Source of the DNA: Brevundimonas sp. Leaf363
GTDB lineage: Bacteria; Pseudomonadota; Alphaproteobacteria; Caulobacterales; Caulobacteraceae
Length of the DNA stretch: 64,000 nucleotides
Direction: 5' to 3'
NCBI RefSeq assembly: GCF_001424025.1
Contig: NZ_LMPZ01000001.1
Coordinates: 559,074-623,073 of the forward strand
Part shown: positions 9,488-17,090 of the stretch, one piece after another
Position numbering within the stretch: the stretch's first letter is position 1
Layout: each line of letters starts with the position of its first letter
Position numbers and translations under genes: made by a program
The notes under the pieces: model-generated
Database searches by the model: none
What the model was told of the DNA's origin: nothing
The model's input: only the letters and a program-made list of their open reading frames with translations

Positions 9488-9512
9488 TTTATTATTATGG
9501 CGAAATAAAATA
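9488..9512. promoter_or_regulatory. AT-rich dyad, candidate Lrp operator
   Basis: A markedly AT-rich island (TTTATTATTATGGCGAAATA and onward) in very GC-rich surroundings. TTTATT (9488-9493) and AATAAA (9504-9509) form a dyad. It lies just upstream of the Lrp gene's ribosome site, in the region divergent to bkd. AT-rich dyads are typical Lrp targets. Confidence 0.45.
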
Positions 9513-9619
9513 CCCTCGAACGCCTAAACGCAAGGTCGGAATGAGCGAGCACGACCCGAACGGCCATGCTATGCCGGTGGCTGAGGAAACGCGTACGGAT
9601 CAACCGCACGAAGGCTGAA

Positions 9620-10852
9620 ATGACGAAAAATGCTCGTCCGCTGTCCCTGAGAGTCCCCGAGCCTAAGGGCCGGCCCGGCGATGCGCCGGACTTCTCGGGT
9701 CTGATCCTGGATGCGGCCGGCGCCGTGGACCGGCCCGACACGGCGGTCGAGCCCGCCGCCATACGCGACCTGGCCTTCCGGCTTGTCCGGGTGCTGGACG
9801 AGGACGGCAAGGCCGTGGGGCCGTGGAATCCGCGTCTGGACGCCGAGACCTTGCGCCGGGGGCTGGTGGCGATGATCCTGACCCGCGCCTTCGACGACCG
9901 GATGCACCGGGCGCACCGTCAGGGCAAAACCAGCTTCTACATGAAGTGCACCGGCGAAGAGGCCATCGCGGTGGCGCAGGGCATGGTCTTGCCGCGCGAG
10001 GACATGGGCTTTCCCACCTATCGCCAGCAGGGGCTTCTGATCGCGCGCGGCTATCCGCTCGTCGACATGATGAACCAGATCTATTCGAACGCCGCCGACC
10101 CCATCAAAGGGCGGCAGCTGCCGATCATGTATTCATCGAAGGAATTCGGCTTCTTCACCATCTCGGGCAATCTGGGCACCCAGGTGCCCCAGGCGGTCGG
10201 CTGGGCCATGGCCAGCGCCTACAAGGGCGACGACAAGCTGGCGGTCGCCTGGACCGGCGACGGCGCCACGGCGGAAGGCGACTTCCACAGCGCGCTGACC
10301 TTCGCGGCGGTCTATCGGGCGCCCGTGATCCTGAACATCGTCAACAACCAGTGGGCAATCTCGTCCTTCCAGGGCATCGCCGGCGGTGACGAGACCACCT
10401 TCGCCTCCAAGGCCATCGGCTATGGCCTGCCGGCGCTGCGGGTCGACGGCAACGACTTCCTGGCCGTCTGGGCGGCGACCCAGTGGGCCGAGGAGCGTGC
10501 GCGCGCCAACCTGGGCGCCACCGTGATCGAGCTGTTCAGCTATCGCGGCGCCCCGCATTCCACCTCCGACGATCCGACCCGCTATCGCCCCGCGGACGAG
10601 GCCGACCTTTGGCCGCTGGGCGATCCGATCCAGCGCCTGCGCCAGCACCTGACCGTCATCGGCGAGTGGGATGACGCCCGGCACGAGGCCGCCCTGCGCC
10701 ACGCCGTCGAACAGGTCCGCGACGCGGGCAAGGCGTCCGAGGCCGTCGGCACCCTGGGCCAGTCGCGCCCGTCGGTGAAGACGATGTTCGAGGACGTCTA
10801 TGCGACCGAGGACTGGCGCCTGGTCGAACAACGCCGCGAAGTGGGGGTCTGA
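9620..10852 (+). CDS. bkdA1: Branched-chain 2-oxo acid dehydrogenase E1 alpha subunit
   Basis: A 410-residue E1 alpha subunit (2-oxoisovalerate dehydrogenase). The thiamine diphosphate motif runs from GDGATAEGDFHSAL to NNQWAIS; the E1alpha N-terminal FYMKCTGEEA and the phosphorylation-loop-like SYRGAPHSTSDDPTRYR are present. With E1 beta it decarboxylates the 2-oxo acids from Val, Leu and Ile and transfers the acyl group to lipoyl-E2. ATG 9620 is preferred over 9566 because AAGG lies upstream and the protein pattern begins at MTKNARPL. Two bases separate it from E1 beta. Confidence 0.93.
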   Translation: MTKNARPLSLRVPEPKGRPGDAPDFSGLILDAAGAVDRPDTAVEPAAIRDLAFRLVRVLDEDGKAVGPWNPRLDAETLRRGLVAMILTRAFDDRMHRAHRQGKTSFYMKCTGEEAIAVAQGMVLPREDMGFPTYRQQGLLIARGYPLVDMMNQIYSNAADPIKGRQLPIMYSSKEFGFFTISGNLGTQVPQAVGWAMASAYKGDDKLAVAWTGDGATAEGDFHSALTFAAVYRAPVILNIVNNQWAISSFQGIAGGDETTFASKAIGYGLPALRVDGNDFLAVWAATQWAEERARANLGATVIELFSYRGAPHSTSDDPTRYRPADEADLWPLGDPIQRLRQHLTVIGEWDDARHEAALRHAVEQVRDAGKASEAVGTLGQSRPSVKTMFEDVYATEDWRLVEQRREVGV

Positions 10853-10854
10853 TC

Positions 10855-11979
10855 ATGAGCGACGCGACCTTCACCGAAGCGGACCGCACCGACGGCATCG
10901 AGCCGGACATGGCTGACGCCAACCACGCTCCGGTCTCCGTCGCCCCGCAAGGCGCCGGAACCGCCACCATGAACATGATCCAGGCGCTGAACTCGGCGCT
11001 GGACATCAAGATGGCCGAGGACCCGAACGTGCTCTCGTTCGGCGAGGACACCGGCTATTTCGGCGGCGTATTCCGCGTCACCGACAAGCTGCAGGCCAAG
11101 CACGGCATGACCCGCAGCTTCGACGCCCCGATCAGCGAATGCGGCATCGTCGCCGCCGCCATCGGCATGGCCAGCTATGGCCTGCGTCCGGTCGTCGAGA
11201 TCCAGTTCGCCGACTACATCTATCCGGCCTACGACCAGATCGTGTCCGAGGCGGCCAAGCTGCGCTATCGCTCGGCGGGCCAGTTCACCGCCCCGATGGT
11301 GGTGCGCACCCCCTACGGCGGCGGCATCTATGGCGGCCAGACGCACAGCCAGTCGCCGGAAAGCCTGTTCACCCATATCGCCGGCCTGAAGGTGGTGATC
11401 CCGTCCAATCCCCTGGACGCCAAGGGCCTGCTGACCGCCGCCATCGAGGACGATGATCCGGTCATCTTCTTCGAGCCCAAGCGCCTCTACAACGGCCCCT
11501 TCGACGGCTGGCACCAGAACCCCGTCAGCCCTTGGAAGACGCAGGAACTGGCCCAGGTGCCGACCGGTCGCCACGTCACGCCGCTGGGCAAGGCGCGGAT
11601 CATGCGCGAGGGCAGTGACGTCACCGTCCTGGCCTACGGCTCCATGGTCTGGGTGTCGTTGGCCGGCGCCGAACACGCCGGGGTCGACGCCGAGGTGATC
11701 GACCTGCGCAGCCTGGTGCCGCTGGATATCGAGACCATCGAGGCCAGCGTGAAGAAGACCGGCCGCTGCGTCGTCGTGCACGAGGCGCCCAAGACGTCCG
11801 GGTACGGAGCGGAGCTGTCCGCCTTGGTTCAGGAACGCTGCTTCTACCACCTGGAGGCGCCCGTCGTGCGCGTCGCCGGCTGGGACACCCCCTATCCGCA
11901 CGCGTTCGAGTGGGAATATTTCGTCGGCCCGGAACGGGTCTCCGACGCCCTGAAGGCCGTCATGGCGGGAGGTCGCTGA
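10855..11979 (+). CDS. bkdA2: Branched-chain 2-oxo acid dehydrogenase E1 beta subunit
   Basis: A 374-residue E1 beta subunit of a transketolase-like heterotetramer. Recognisable parts are the ALNSALDIKMAEDPNVLSFG start of the pyrimidine-binding domain, GEDTGYFGGVFRVT, then FDAPISECGIVAAAIGMA, and the C-terminal domain with HEAPKTSGYGAEL and VAGWDTPYPHAFE. The first 40 residues are an acidic, probably flexible extension. It lies between E1 alpha (2-bp gap) and E2 (1-bp gap), so expression is tightly coupled. Confidence 0.93.
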   Translation: MSDATFTEADRTDGIEPDMADANHAPVSVAPQGAGTATMNMIQALNSALDIKMAEDPNVLSFGEDTGYFGGVFRVTDKLQAKHGMTRSFDAPISECGIVAAAIGMASYGLRPVVEIQFADYIYPAYDQIVSEAAKLRYRSAGQFTAPMVVRTPYGGGIYGGQTHSQSPESLFTHIAGLKVVIPSNPLDAKGLLTAAIEDDDPVIFFEPKRLYNGPFDGWHQNPVSPWKTQELAQVPTGRHVTPLGKARIMREGSDVTVLAYGSMVWVSLAGAEHAGVDAEVIDLRSLVPLDIETIEASVKKTGRCVVVHEAPKTSGYGAELSALVQERCFYHLEAPVVRVAGWDTPYPHAFEWEYFVGPERVSDALKAVMAGGR

Positions 11980-11980
11980 G

Positions 11981-13645
11981 ATGGGACGTTTCGTCTTCAA
12001 ACTGCCCGACGTGGGCGAAGGCACCGCTGAGGCCGAACTGGTGGCCTGGAAGGTCGCCGTGGGCGACCGCGTCGCCGAGGACCAGATCGTCGCCGAGGTC
12101 ATGACCGACAAGGCCACGGTGGAGATCACCGCCCCCGTCGACGGCGTGGTCGTCGCCCTGCACGGCGAGGCCGGCGCCATGGTCCCCGTGCGCGGCCCGC
12201 TGGTCGAGTTCGAGGTCGAGGGCGCCGGTAATGCGGAGGCCGAGACGGCCGCGCCCAAGCCCGCACCGGCCCCTGCCACCAAAGCTGAACCGGCCAAGCC
12301 CGTCCCGGCGCACGCTAAGGTCGCCGCGCCCGTGGCGGCCGGCGGCAACTACGTCTTCAAGCTCCCCGACGTCGGCGAAGGCACCGCCGAGGCCGAGCTG
12401 GTCGGCTGGCATGTCAAGGTCGGCGACCGCGTCGAGGAGGACCAGATCCTTGCCGACGTCATGACCGACAAGGCCACCGTCGAGATCACCAGCCCCGTCG
12501 CCGGCGTCGTCGTGGCCCTGCACGGCGAAGCGGGTCAGCAGTCGCCGGTCGGCGGCCCGCTGGTGACGTTCGCGGTCGAGGGTGCGGGAAATGCTCCGGC
12601 GGCTGCGTCCGTGGAAGCCCCCTCCACCGCTTCGCGGTCCCCCTCCCCCAATGGGGGAGGATCTGATGAGGCCGCAGTCGCGCCTACCAAATCTCCCCCC
12701 CTTGGGGGGAGTACCCGCGCAGCGGGGGAGGGGGGCAAGTCCACGCTCGCCCGCCCCAGCAAACCCGGCCAGCGCCCCCTCGCATCCCCCGCCGTGCGCA
12801 ACCGCGCCCGCGACCTGGGCGTGGACCTGTCCGAAGTCACCGGATCCGGCCCCGCCGGCCGCATCGAACACGCCGACCTCGACGCCCATCTGGCGCGCGG
12901 CCAGGGCCAGTCCTCCGTCCACGGAACACCCTTCTCCAAGGCCGAGGGCGCGACCGAGGTCCGCATCATCGGCCTGCGCCGCAAGATCGCGGAGAAGATG
13001 GCCGAGAGCGTGCGGCGCATCCCGCACATCACCTATGTCGAGGAGATCGACGTCACGGCGCTGGAGGAGCTGCGGGCCCACCTCAACGCCACGCGCACCA
13101 AGGATCAGCCCAAGCTGAACCTGCTGCCCTTCATCGCTCGCGCCATCGTCGTGGCCCTGCGCGACCAGCCCCAGATCAATGCGACCTATGACGACGAGGC
13201 CGGCACCCTGACCCAGCACGCCGCCGTCCACCTGGGCATCGCCGCCCAGACGCCGAACGGCCTGATGGTGCCGGTGGTCCGCCACGCCGAGGCGCTGGAC
13301 GCCTGGGCCACATCCAACGAGATCGCCCGCGTCTCCGGCGCCGCCAAGGCGGGCACGGCCAAGCGTGAGGAACTCTCGGGATCGACCATCACCATCACCT
13401 CGCTGGGCACGCTGGGCGGAGTGGTCCACACCCCCATCATCAACCACCCCGAAGTCGCCATCGTCGGCCCCAACAAGATCGCCGAACGGGTCGTGGTGCG
13501 CGACGGCCAGATGGTCATCCGCAAGATGATGAACCTGTCCTCCAGCTTCGATCACCGCATCGTCGACGGTCACGACGCGGCCGTCTTCGTCCAGCGGATC
13601 AAGGGCCTGCTGGAACAGCCGGCGACGTTGTGGATGGCGGGGTGA
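11981..13645 (+). CDS. bkdB: Branched-chain 2-oxo acid dehydrogenase E2 (dihydrolipoyl acyltransferase), two lipoyl domains
   Basis: A 554-residue E2. Two nearly identical lipoyl domains occupy residues 1-80 and 122-202, each with VMTDKATVEI; the lipoylated lysines are Lys44 and Lys164. A linker follows, then a peripheral-subunit-binding domain (about 265-302) and the catalytic domain ending in SSSFDHRIVDGHDAA with His525 and Asp529. It transfers the branched acyl group to CoA. Many E2b proteins have one lipoyl domain; the duplication is internal. Residues 212-252 of the linker are encoded by a palindromic repeat that elsewhere in this window lies between genes (see 12614-12736). Confidence 0.93.
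   Translation: MGRFVFKLPDVGEGTAEAELVAWKVAVGDRVAEDQIVAEVMTDKATVEITAPVDGVVVALHGEAGAMVPVRGPLVEFEVEGAGNAEAETAAPKPAPAPATKAEPAKPVPAHAKVAAPVAAGGNYVFKLPDVGEGTAEAELVGWHVKVGDRVEEDQILADVMTDKATVEITSPVAGVVVALHGEAGQQSPVGGPLVTFAVEGAGNAPAAASVEAPSTASRSPSPNGGGSDEAAVAPTKSPPLGGSTRAAGEGGKSTLARPSKPGQRPLASPAVRNRARDLGVDLSEVTGSGPAGRIEHADLDAHLARGQGQSSVHGTPFSKAEGATEVRIIGLRRKIAEKMAESVRRIPHITYVEEIDVTALEELRAHLNATRTKDQPKLNLLPFIARAIVVALRDQPQINATYDDEAGTLTQHAAVHLGIAAQTPNGLMVPVVRHAEALDAWATSNEIARVSGAAKAGTAKREELSGSTITITSLGTLGGVVHTPIINHPEVAIVGPNKIAERVVVRDGQMVIRKMMNLSSSFDHRIVDGHDAAVFVQRIKGLLEQPATLWMAG
12614..12736. repeat. Palindromic repeat (family D) inserted in frame in bkdB
   Basis: Bases 12614-12664 match the right half of the intergenic element at 45720-45770 almost base for base (AAGCCCCCTCCACC, then GGTCCCCCTCCCCC, then ATGGGGGAGGATC with few differences). 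Bases 12690-12736 are an inverted partner. Here the 123 bp lie inside the E2 gene, keep the frame open and encode a Ser/Pro/Gly-rich linker. Confidence 0.8.
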
Positions 13646-13655
13646 GCACTCTCTT

Positions 13656-13691
13656 CTCCGTTCATCCCCGCGGAGGCGGGGACCCAGGTTT
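13656..13691. repeat. Left REP-like arm (family A) of the GIY-YIG cassette
   Basis: A 36-base arm, CTCCGTTCATCCCC and so on, ending CCCAGGTTT, with a 7-bp stem and GGAG loop. It is the inverted copy of 14000-14035; the core of about 30 bases is identical. Confidence 0.88.
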
Positions 13692-13708
13692 TAGCCGCTG
13701 AGCCGCCG

Positions 13709-13996
13709 ATGGCCTTCTACACCTACATCGTCGCGAGCCAGCGCAACGGAACGCTGTATGTGGGTTCAACCGACGACTTGCTGCGCCGGATGCTGGAGCA
13801 CCAGACCAAGGCGCGCGGCGGCTTCACGGCGAAGCACGACGTGCACAAGCTGGTATGGTTCGAGGCGCATGACACGCGGGAGGGCGCGTTCACCCGCGAG
13901 CGGCGGATTAAGAAGTGGAACAGGCCTTGGAAACTGCGCCTGATCGAAGAAATGAACCCCGGCTGGCGCGATCTCGTCGAGACACTGAGCGCGTAG
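13709..13996 (+). CDS. GIY-YIG nuclease family protein
   Basis: A 95-residue single-domain GIY-YIG nuclease of the YhbQ/UPF0213 type. The two signature strands are YTYIVAS (GIY position) and GTLYVGSTDDLLRRMLEH (YIG position); catalytic residues fit the tyrosines, Arg in LLRR and the glutamate in TRERRIKKWNRPWKL. Such proteins nick or cut DNA; their cellular role is unclear. The gene is unrelated to the keto-acid dehydrogenase operon in which it lies, and it is bounded on both sides by inverted copies of a REP-like hairpin, so it looks like an inserted cassette. No good Shine-Dalgarno precedes the ATG. Confidence 0.88.
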   Translation: MAFYTYIVASQRNGTLYVGSTDDLLRRMLEHQTKARGGFTAKHDVHKLVWFEAHDTREGAFTRERRIKKWNRPWKLRLIEEMNPGWRDLVETLSA

Positions 13997-13999
13997 CCT

Positions 14000-14035
14000 A
14001 AACCTGGGTCCCCGCCTCCGCGGGGATGAGCGGAG
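14000..14035. repeat. Right REP-like arm (family A) of the GIY-YIG cassette
   Basis: Inverted copy of 13656-13691, beginning 3 bases after the nuclease stop codon. Its outer end (CGGAG, 14031-14035) also serves as the Shine-Dalgarno of lpdA, whose GTG is at 14043. Confidence 0.88.
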
Positions 14036-14042
14036 AGTTTGA

Positions 14043-15437
14043 GTGCAAGTCCTCAAGACCAAAGTCCTGATCATCGGCGCCGGCACCGGCGGCTATGTCG
14101 CGGGGATCCGCTGTGGGCAGCTGGGGCTGGACACGGTGCTGGTGGACGGCGGCGATGGGCTGGGCGGCACCTGCCTGAACGTCGGCTGCATTCCGTCCAA
14201 GGCCATCATCCATGCGGCGAGCAAGTTCGAGACGGTGGCCAAGGCAGCTGGCGGCGGCACGCTGGGCATCACGGCGGCCGCGCCGGCGATCGATCTGAGC
14301 CAGACCGTGGCCTGGAAGGATGGCATCGTCCGTAAGCTGAACAACGGCGTCGCGGCCCTGCTGAACAAATCCAAGGTCAAAGTCATCCGCGGCTGGGCGA
14401 CCTTCTCGGACGCCAAGACCTGTACGGTCGGCACGGACGACGGCGACATCCGCATCACCGCCGAGCACGTCATCCTAGCGACGGGGTCCGAGCCGGTCGA
14501 ACTGCCCTTCCTGCCGTTCGGCGGCGACGTCATCTCCTCGACCGAGGCCCTGTCGCTGGATGCGGTGCCGGAGCGGCTGGTGGTCGTCGGCGGCGGCTAT
14601 ATCGGGCTGGAGCTGGGCATCGCCTTCCGCAAGCTGGGCGCACGGGTGGCCATCGTCGAAATGGCCGACCGCATCTTGCCGCTCTACGATAAGGCCCTGA
14701 CAGACCCCGTCGCCAAATGGCTGGAGCGGCACGGGGTCGAGCTGCACCTCGGCGCCCGCGCAGGCGGCTTCGGGGACGGGAAGCTGTCGATCACGACGAG
14801 GGACGGCGAGCCGATGCAGCTGGAGGCCGACAAGGTGCTGGTCACCGTCGGGCGCCGGCCGCGCACCAGGGGCTGGGGCCTGGAAAACATGGGCCTGGCC
14901 ATGGACGGCCCCTTCGTGAAGGTCGACGCCCGCTGCGCCACCGCCATGAAGAACGTCTGGGCCGTCGGCGACCTGACCGGCGAACCCATGCTGGCCCACA
15001 AGGGCTCGGCTCAGGGCGAGATCGTCGCCGAGATCATTGCGGGCCGCGACCGCGTCTTCGATCCCGTCACCATCGCCGCCGTCTGCTTCACCGAGCCGGA
15101 GATCGTCTCGGCGGGCCTAGGCCCCCAGGACATCGAGGGACGCGACGACGTGATCCAGGCGGTCTTCCCCCTGGCCGCCATCGGTCGCGCCCTGGCCATC
15201 GAGGCCGGCGACGACGGCGGCTTCGTCCGCGTCATCGCCAACAAGGACGATCACCGCCTGCTGGGCGTCCAGGCCGTGGGCCAGCACGTCGCCGAGATGT
15301 CGAACAGCTTCGCCCAGATGCTGGAGATGGGTGCGGTGCTGGAAGACGTCGCCGGCGTCATCCACGTCCACCCGACGCTGGGCGAGGCCTTCCACGAAGC
15401 CAGCCTGCGCGCGCTCGGGCACGCGATACACATCTAG
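14043..15437 (+). CDS. lpdA: Dihydrolipoyl dehydrogenase (E3)
   Basis: A 464-residue FAD disulfide oxidoreductase that reoxidises the lipoamide of E2 with NAD+. It has IIGAGTGGYVA (FAD dinucleotide fold), the redox pair Cys44/Cys49 in GGTCLNVGCIPSK, VVGGGYIGLELG (NAD fold), WAVGDLTGEPMLAHKG, and HVHPTLGEAFHEA with the catalytic His-Glu. It is the last gene of the bkd operon, so it is the complex-specific E3. The start is GTG; its GGAG ribosome site is part of the right REP-like arm. Confidence 0.93.
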   Translation: MQVLKTKVLIIGAGTGGYVAGIRCGQLGLDTVLVDGGDGLGGTCLNVGCIPSKAIIHAASKFETVAKAAGGGTLGITAAAPAIDLSQTVAWKDGIVRKLNNGVAALLNKSKVKVIRGWATFSDAKTCTVGTDDGDIRITAEHVILATGSEPVELPFLPFGGDVISSTEALSLDAVPERLVVVGGGYIGLELGIAFRKLGARVAIVEMADRILPLYDKALTDPVAKWLERHGVELHLGARAGGFGDGKLSITTRDGEPMQLEADKVLVTVGRRPRTRGWGLENMGLAMDGPFVKVDARCATAMKNVWAVGDLTGEPMLAHKGSAQGEIVAEIIAGRDRVFDPVTIAAVCFTEPEIVSAGLGPQDIEGRDDVIQAVFPLAAIGRALAIEAGDDGGFVRVIANKDDHRLLGVQAVGQHVAEMSNSFAQMLEMGAVLEDVAGVIHVHPTLGEAFHEASLRALGHAIHI

Positions 15438-15440
15438 CGC

Positions 15441-15596
15441 CCTTCTCCCCTTGCGGGAGAAGGTGGCATGCGAAGCATGACGGATGAGGGGTCTCGCGAC
15501 GTCTGATGGTCGAGGCCTTGTTAGACGCGACGGTGGCCGACGGCGGCGCGGCCCCTCATCCGCCTGCCGGCGCCTTCTCCCGCAGGGGGAGAAGGA
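15441..15596. repeat. Palindromic repeat, family D
   Basis: The left end CCTTCTCCCCTTGCGGGAGAAGG and the right end CCTTCTCCCGCAGGGGGAGAAGG are hairpins in inverted order, with CCCCTCATCCG / GATGAGGGG inside. It fills the gap between convergent lpdA and lysA and ends directly at the lysA stop codon (15597-15599). Confidence 0.8.
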
Positions 15597-16856
15597 TCAG
15601 GTCTCCGCCGCCACCATCTCGTCGAAGGTCGGCCGCTTGCGCACCACGCGCCAGGCGTCTCCGTCCACCAGCACCTCGGGGACCAGCGGCCGGCTGTTGT
15701 ACTGGTTCGACATCGCCGCGCCGTAGGCGCCGGCCGTGCGGAACACGACCCGGTCTCCCGCCTGGATCGGCGGCAGGTCGCGCCCCTTGGCGAAGGTGTC
15801 GCCGCTCTCGCAGACGGGGCCGACGACGTCGTAAAGGCGCGCCGAGCCATCGCGCCACCGCACCGGTTCGATGGCGTGGAAGGCGTCATAGAGGGCCGGG
15901 CGCATTAGGTCGTTCATGGCCGCGTCCAGCACCAGGAAGCGTCGCCCGTCCGGTCGCTCGGTCACCTGGATGGCGGAGGCCAGCAGCACGCCCGCCTCGG
16001 CGGAGATCATCCGGCCCGGCTCGAACGCCGCCTCGACGTTCAGCCCCTCCACCGCCTCGGCCGCCAGGGCCGCATAGTCGGCCAGCGACGGCGGCGTCTC
16101 GCCCGGCCGGTAAGGCACGCCCAGCCCGCCGCCGAGGTCCAGCCGCTCGACCGATAGCCCCTGCGCGCGCAGCTCCATCGTCATGGCCCGCAGCACCGCC
16201 CAGGCGGCCTTCAGCGGGGTCAGGTCGGTGATCTGGCTGCCGATGTGGCAGGCCAGGCCGACAGGGGTCACGTGCGGCGAGGCGGCCGCGCGTGCGTAGA
16301 GCGCCATCACCTCGGCGACCGGCGCGCCGAACTTGTCGCCCTCGCCGCCGGTGGTGATCTTCTCATGGCCCCCGGCGCCGACCGCCGGATTGACGCGGAA
16401 GACGATGGCCGGCGACGCGCCTTCAGTCGCCGCCACGGCGATCAGCCGCTCCAGCTCGGGCGCCGATTCCACATTGATCTGGCGCACGCCTGACCGGATC
16501 GCAAAGGCCAGTTCGGCGTCCGTCTTGCCGACACCGGAGAAGACGATGCGGTCCGCAGGAATGCCCGCCGTCATCGCCCGCCGGATCTCGCCCTCCGACA
16601 CCGTGTCGGCGCCGCAGCCCTGCTGGCCCAGCACGCCCAGCACCGACAGGTTCGGGTTCGACTTCACCGCGAAGGCGACCAGCGCGCCGGCCAGCGCCGG
16701 CTGGCCCGCCAGGGAGTCCGCCAGCGCCCGATACCGCTCGCGCAGCTTGCCCGCCGAATAGACATAGACCGGCGTCCCGACCGCATCGGCCAGGGTTTCC
16801 AGGCTCACGCCCTCGGCGAACAGGGCGCCGTCATCCTTCGCCGAGAACGCGTCCAA
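15597..16856 (-). CDS. lysA: Diaminopimelate decarboxylase
   Basis: A 419-residue fold-type III PLP enzyme for the last step of lysine synthesis. Key parts are VAFAVKSNPN (PLP lysine), HIGSQI, LDLGGGLGVPY, EPGRMISAEAG, and GPVCESGDTFAKGRDLP containing the active-site cysteine, followed by AGAYGAAMSNQYNSRP. It starts with TTG at 16856, three bases after the lptM stop, in the operon argH-lptM-lysA. The stop codon sits at the edge of a palindromic repeat. Confidence 0.93.
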   Translation of the reverse strand: MDAFSAKDDGALFAEGVSLETLADAVGTPVYVYSAGKLRERYRALADSLAGQPALAGALVAFAVKSNPNLSVLGVLGQQGCGADTVSEGEIRRAMTAGIPADRIVFSGVGKTDAELAFAIRSGVRQINVESAPELERLIAVAATEGASPAIVFRVNPAVGAGGHEKITTGGEGDKFGAPVAEVMALYARAAASPHVTPVGLACHIGSQITDLTPLKAAWAVLRAMTMELRAQGLSVERLDLGGGLGVPYRPGETPPSLADYAALAAEAVEGLNVEAAFEPGRMISAEAGVLLASAIQVTERPDGRRFLVLDAAMNDLMRPALYDAFHAIEPVRWRDGSARLYDVVGPVCESGDTFAKGRDLPPIQAGDRVVFRTAGAYGAAMSNQYNSRPLVPEVLVDGDAWRVVRKRPTFDEMVAAET

Positions 16857-16859
16857 GAC

Positions 16860-17090
16860 CTATTGCGGGTCGCGCCCGGCGGCGGTGCCGCCGATGGGGT
16901 TGGACGGGCCGCCGTCGATCGGCGTCTGGCTGGACGGGCGGTTCATGGTGGCGGGCTCGGGCAGGGACGGGGCCTGGGCCGAGCGCGGGGCGCGTTGGGT
17001 CTCGCGCGCGCTGGGCGCCTCCAGGTCGGCCATCCGCCCGCAACCGGCCAGTAACAGGGCGGCGCCCGACAGGATCAAGATCGTTCTCAC
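16860..17090 (-). CDS. lptM: Small lipoprotein, LptM type (LPS translocon maturation)
   Basis: A 76-residue lipoprotein: [17 protein letters not shown] gives a short signal and the lipobox LAGC, followed by GRMADLEAP and a Pro/Ser-rich disordered tail. The position between argH and lysA is the usual place of the LptM/YifL-like lipoprotein gene in alphaproteobacteria. LptM helps LptD oxidise and assemble with LptE in Enterobacteria; the role here is by analogy. The GTG start overlaps the argH stop (GTGA), so translation is coupled. Confidence 0.75.
   Translation of the reverse strand: MRTILILSGAALLLAGCGRMADLEAPSARETQRAPRSAQAPSLPEPATMNRPSSQTPIDGGPSNPIGGTAAGRDPQ

Noticed and set aside
15521-15889. 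Minus-strand open frame through the repeat between lpdA and lysA
   Set aside because: It is in another frame of lysA and enters a palindromic repeat; there is no family match or start signal.
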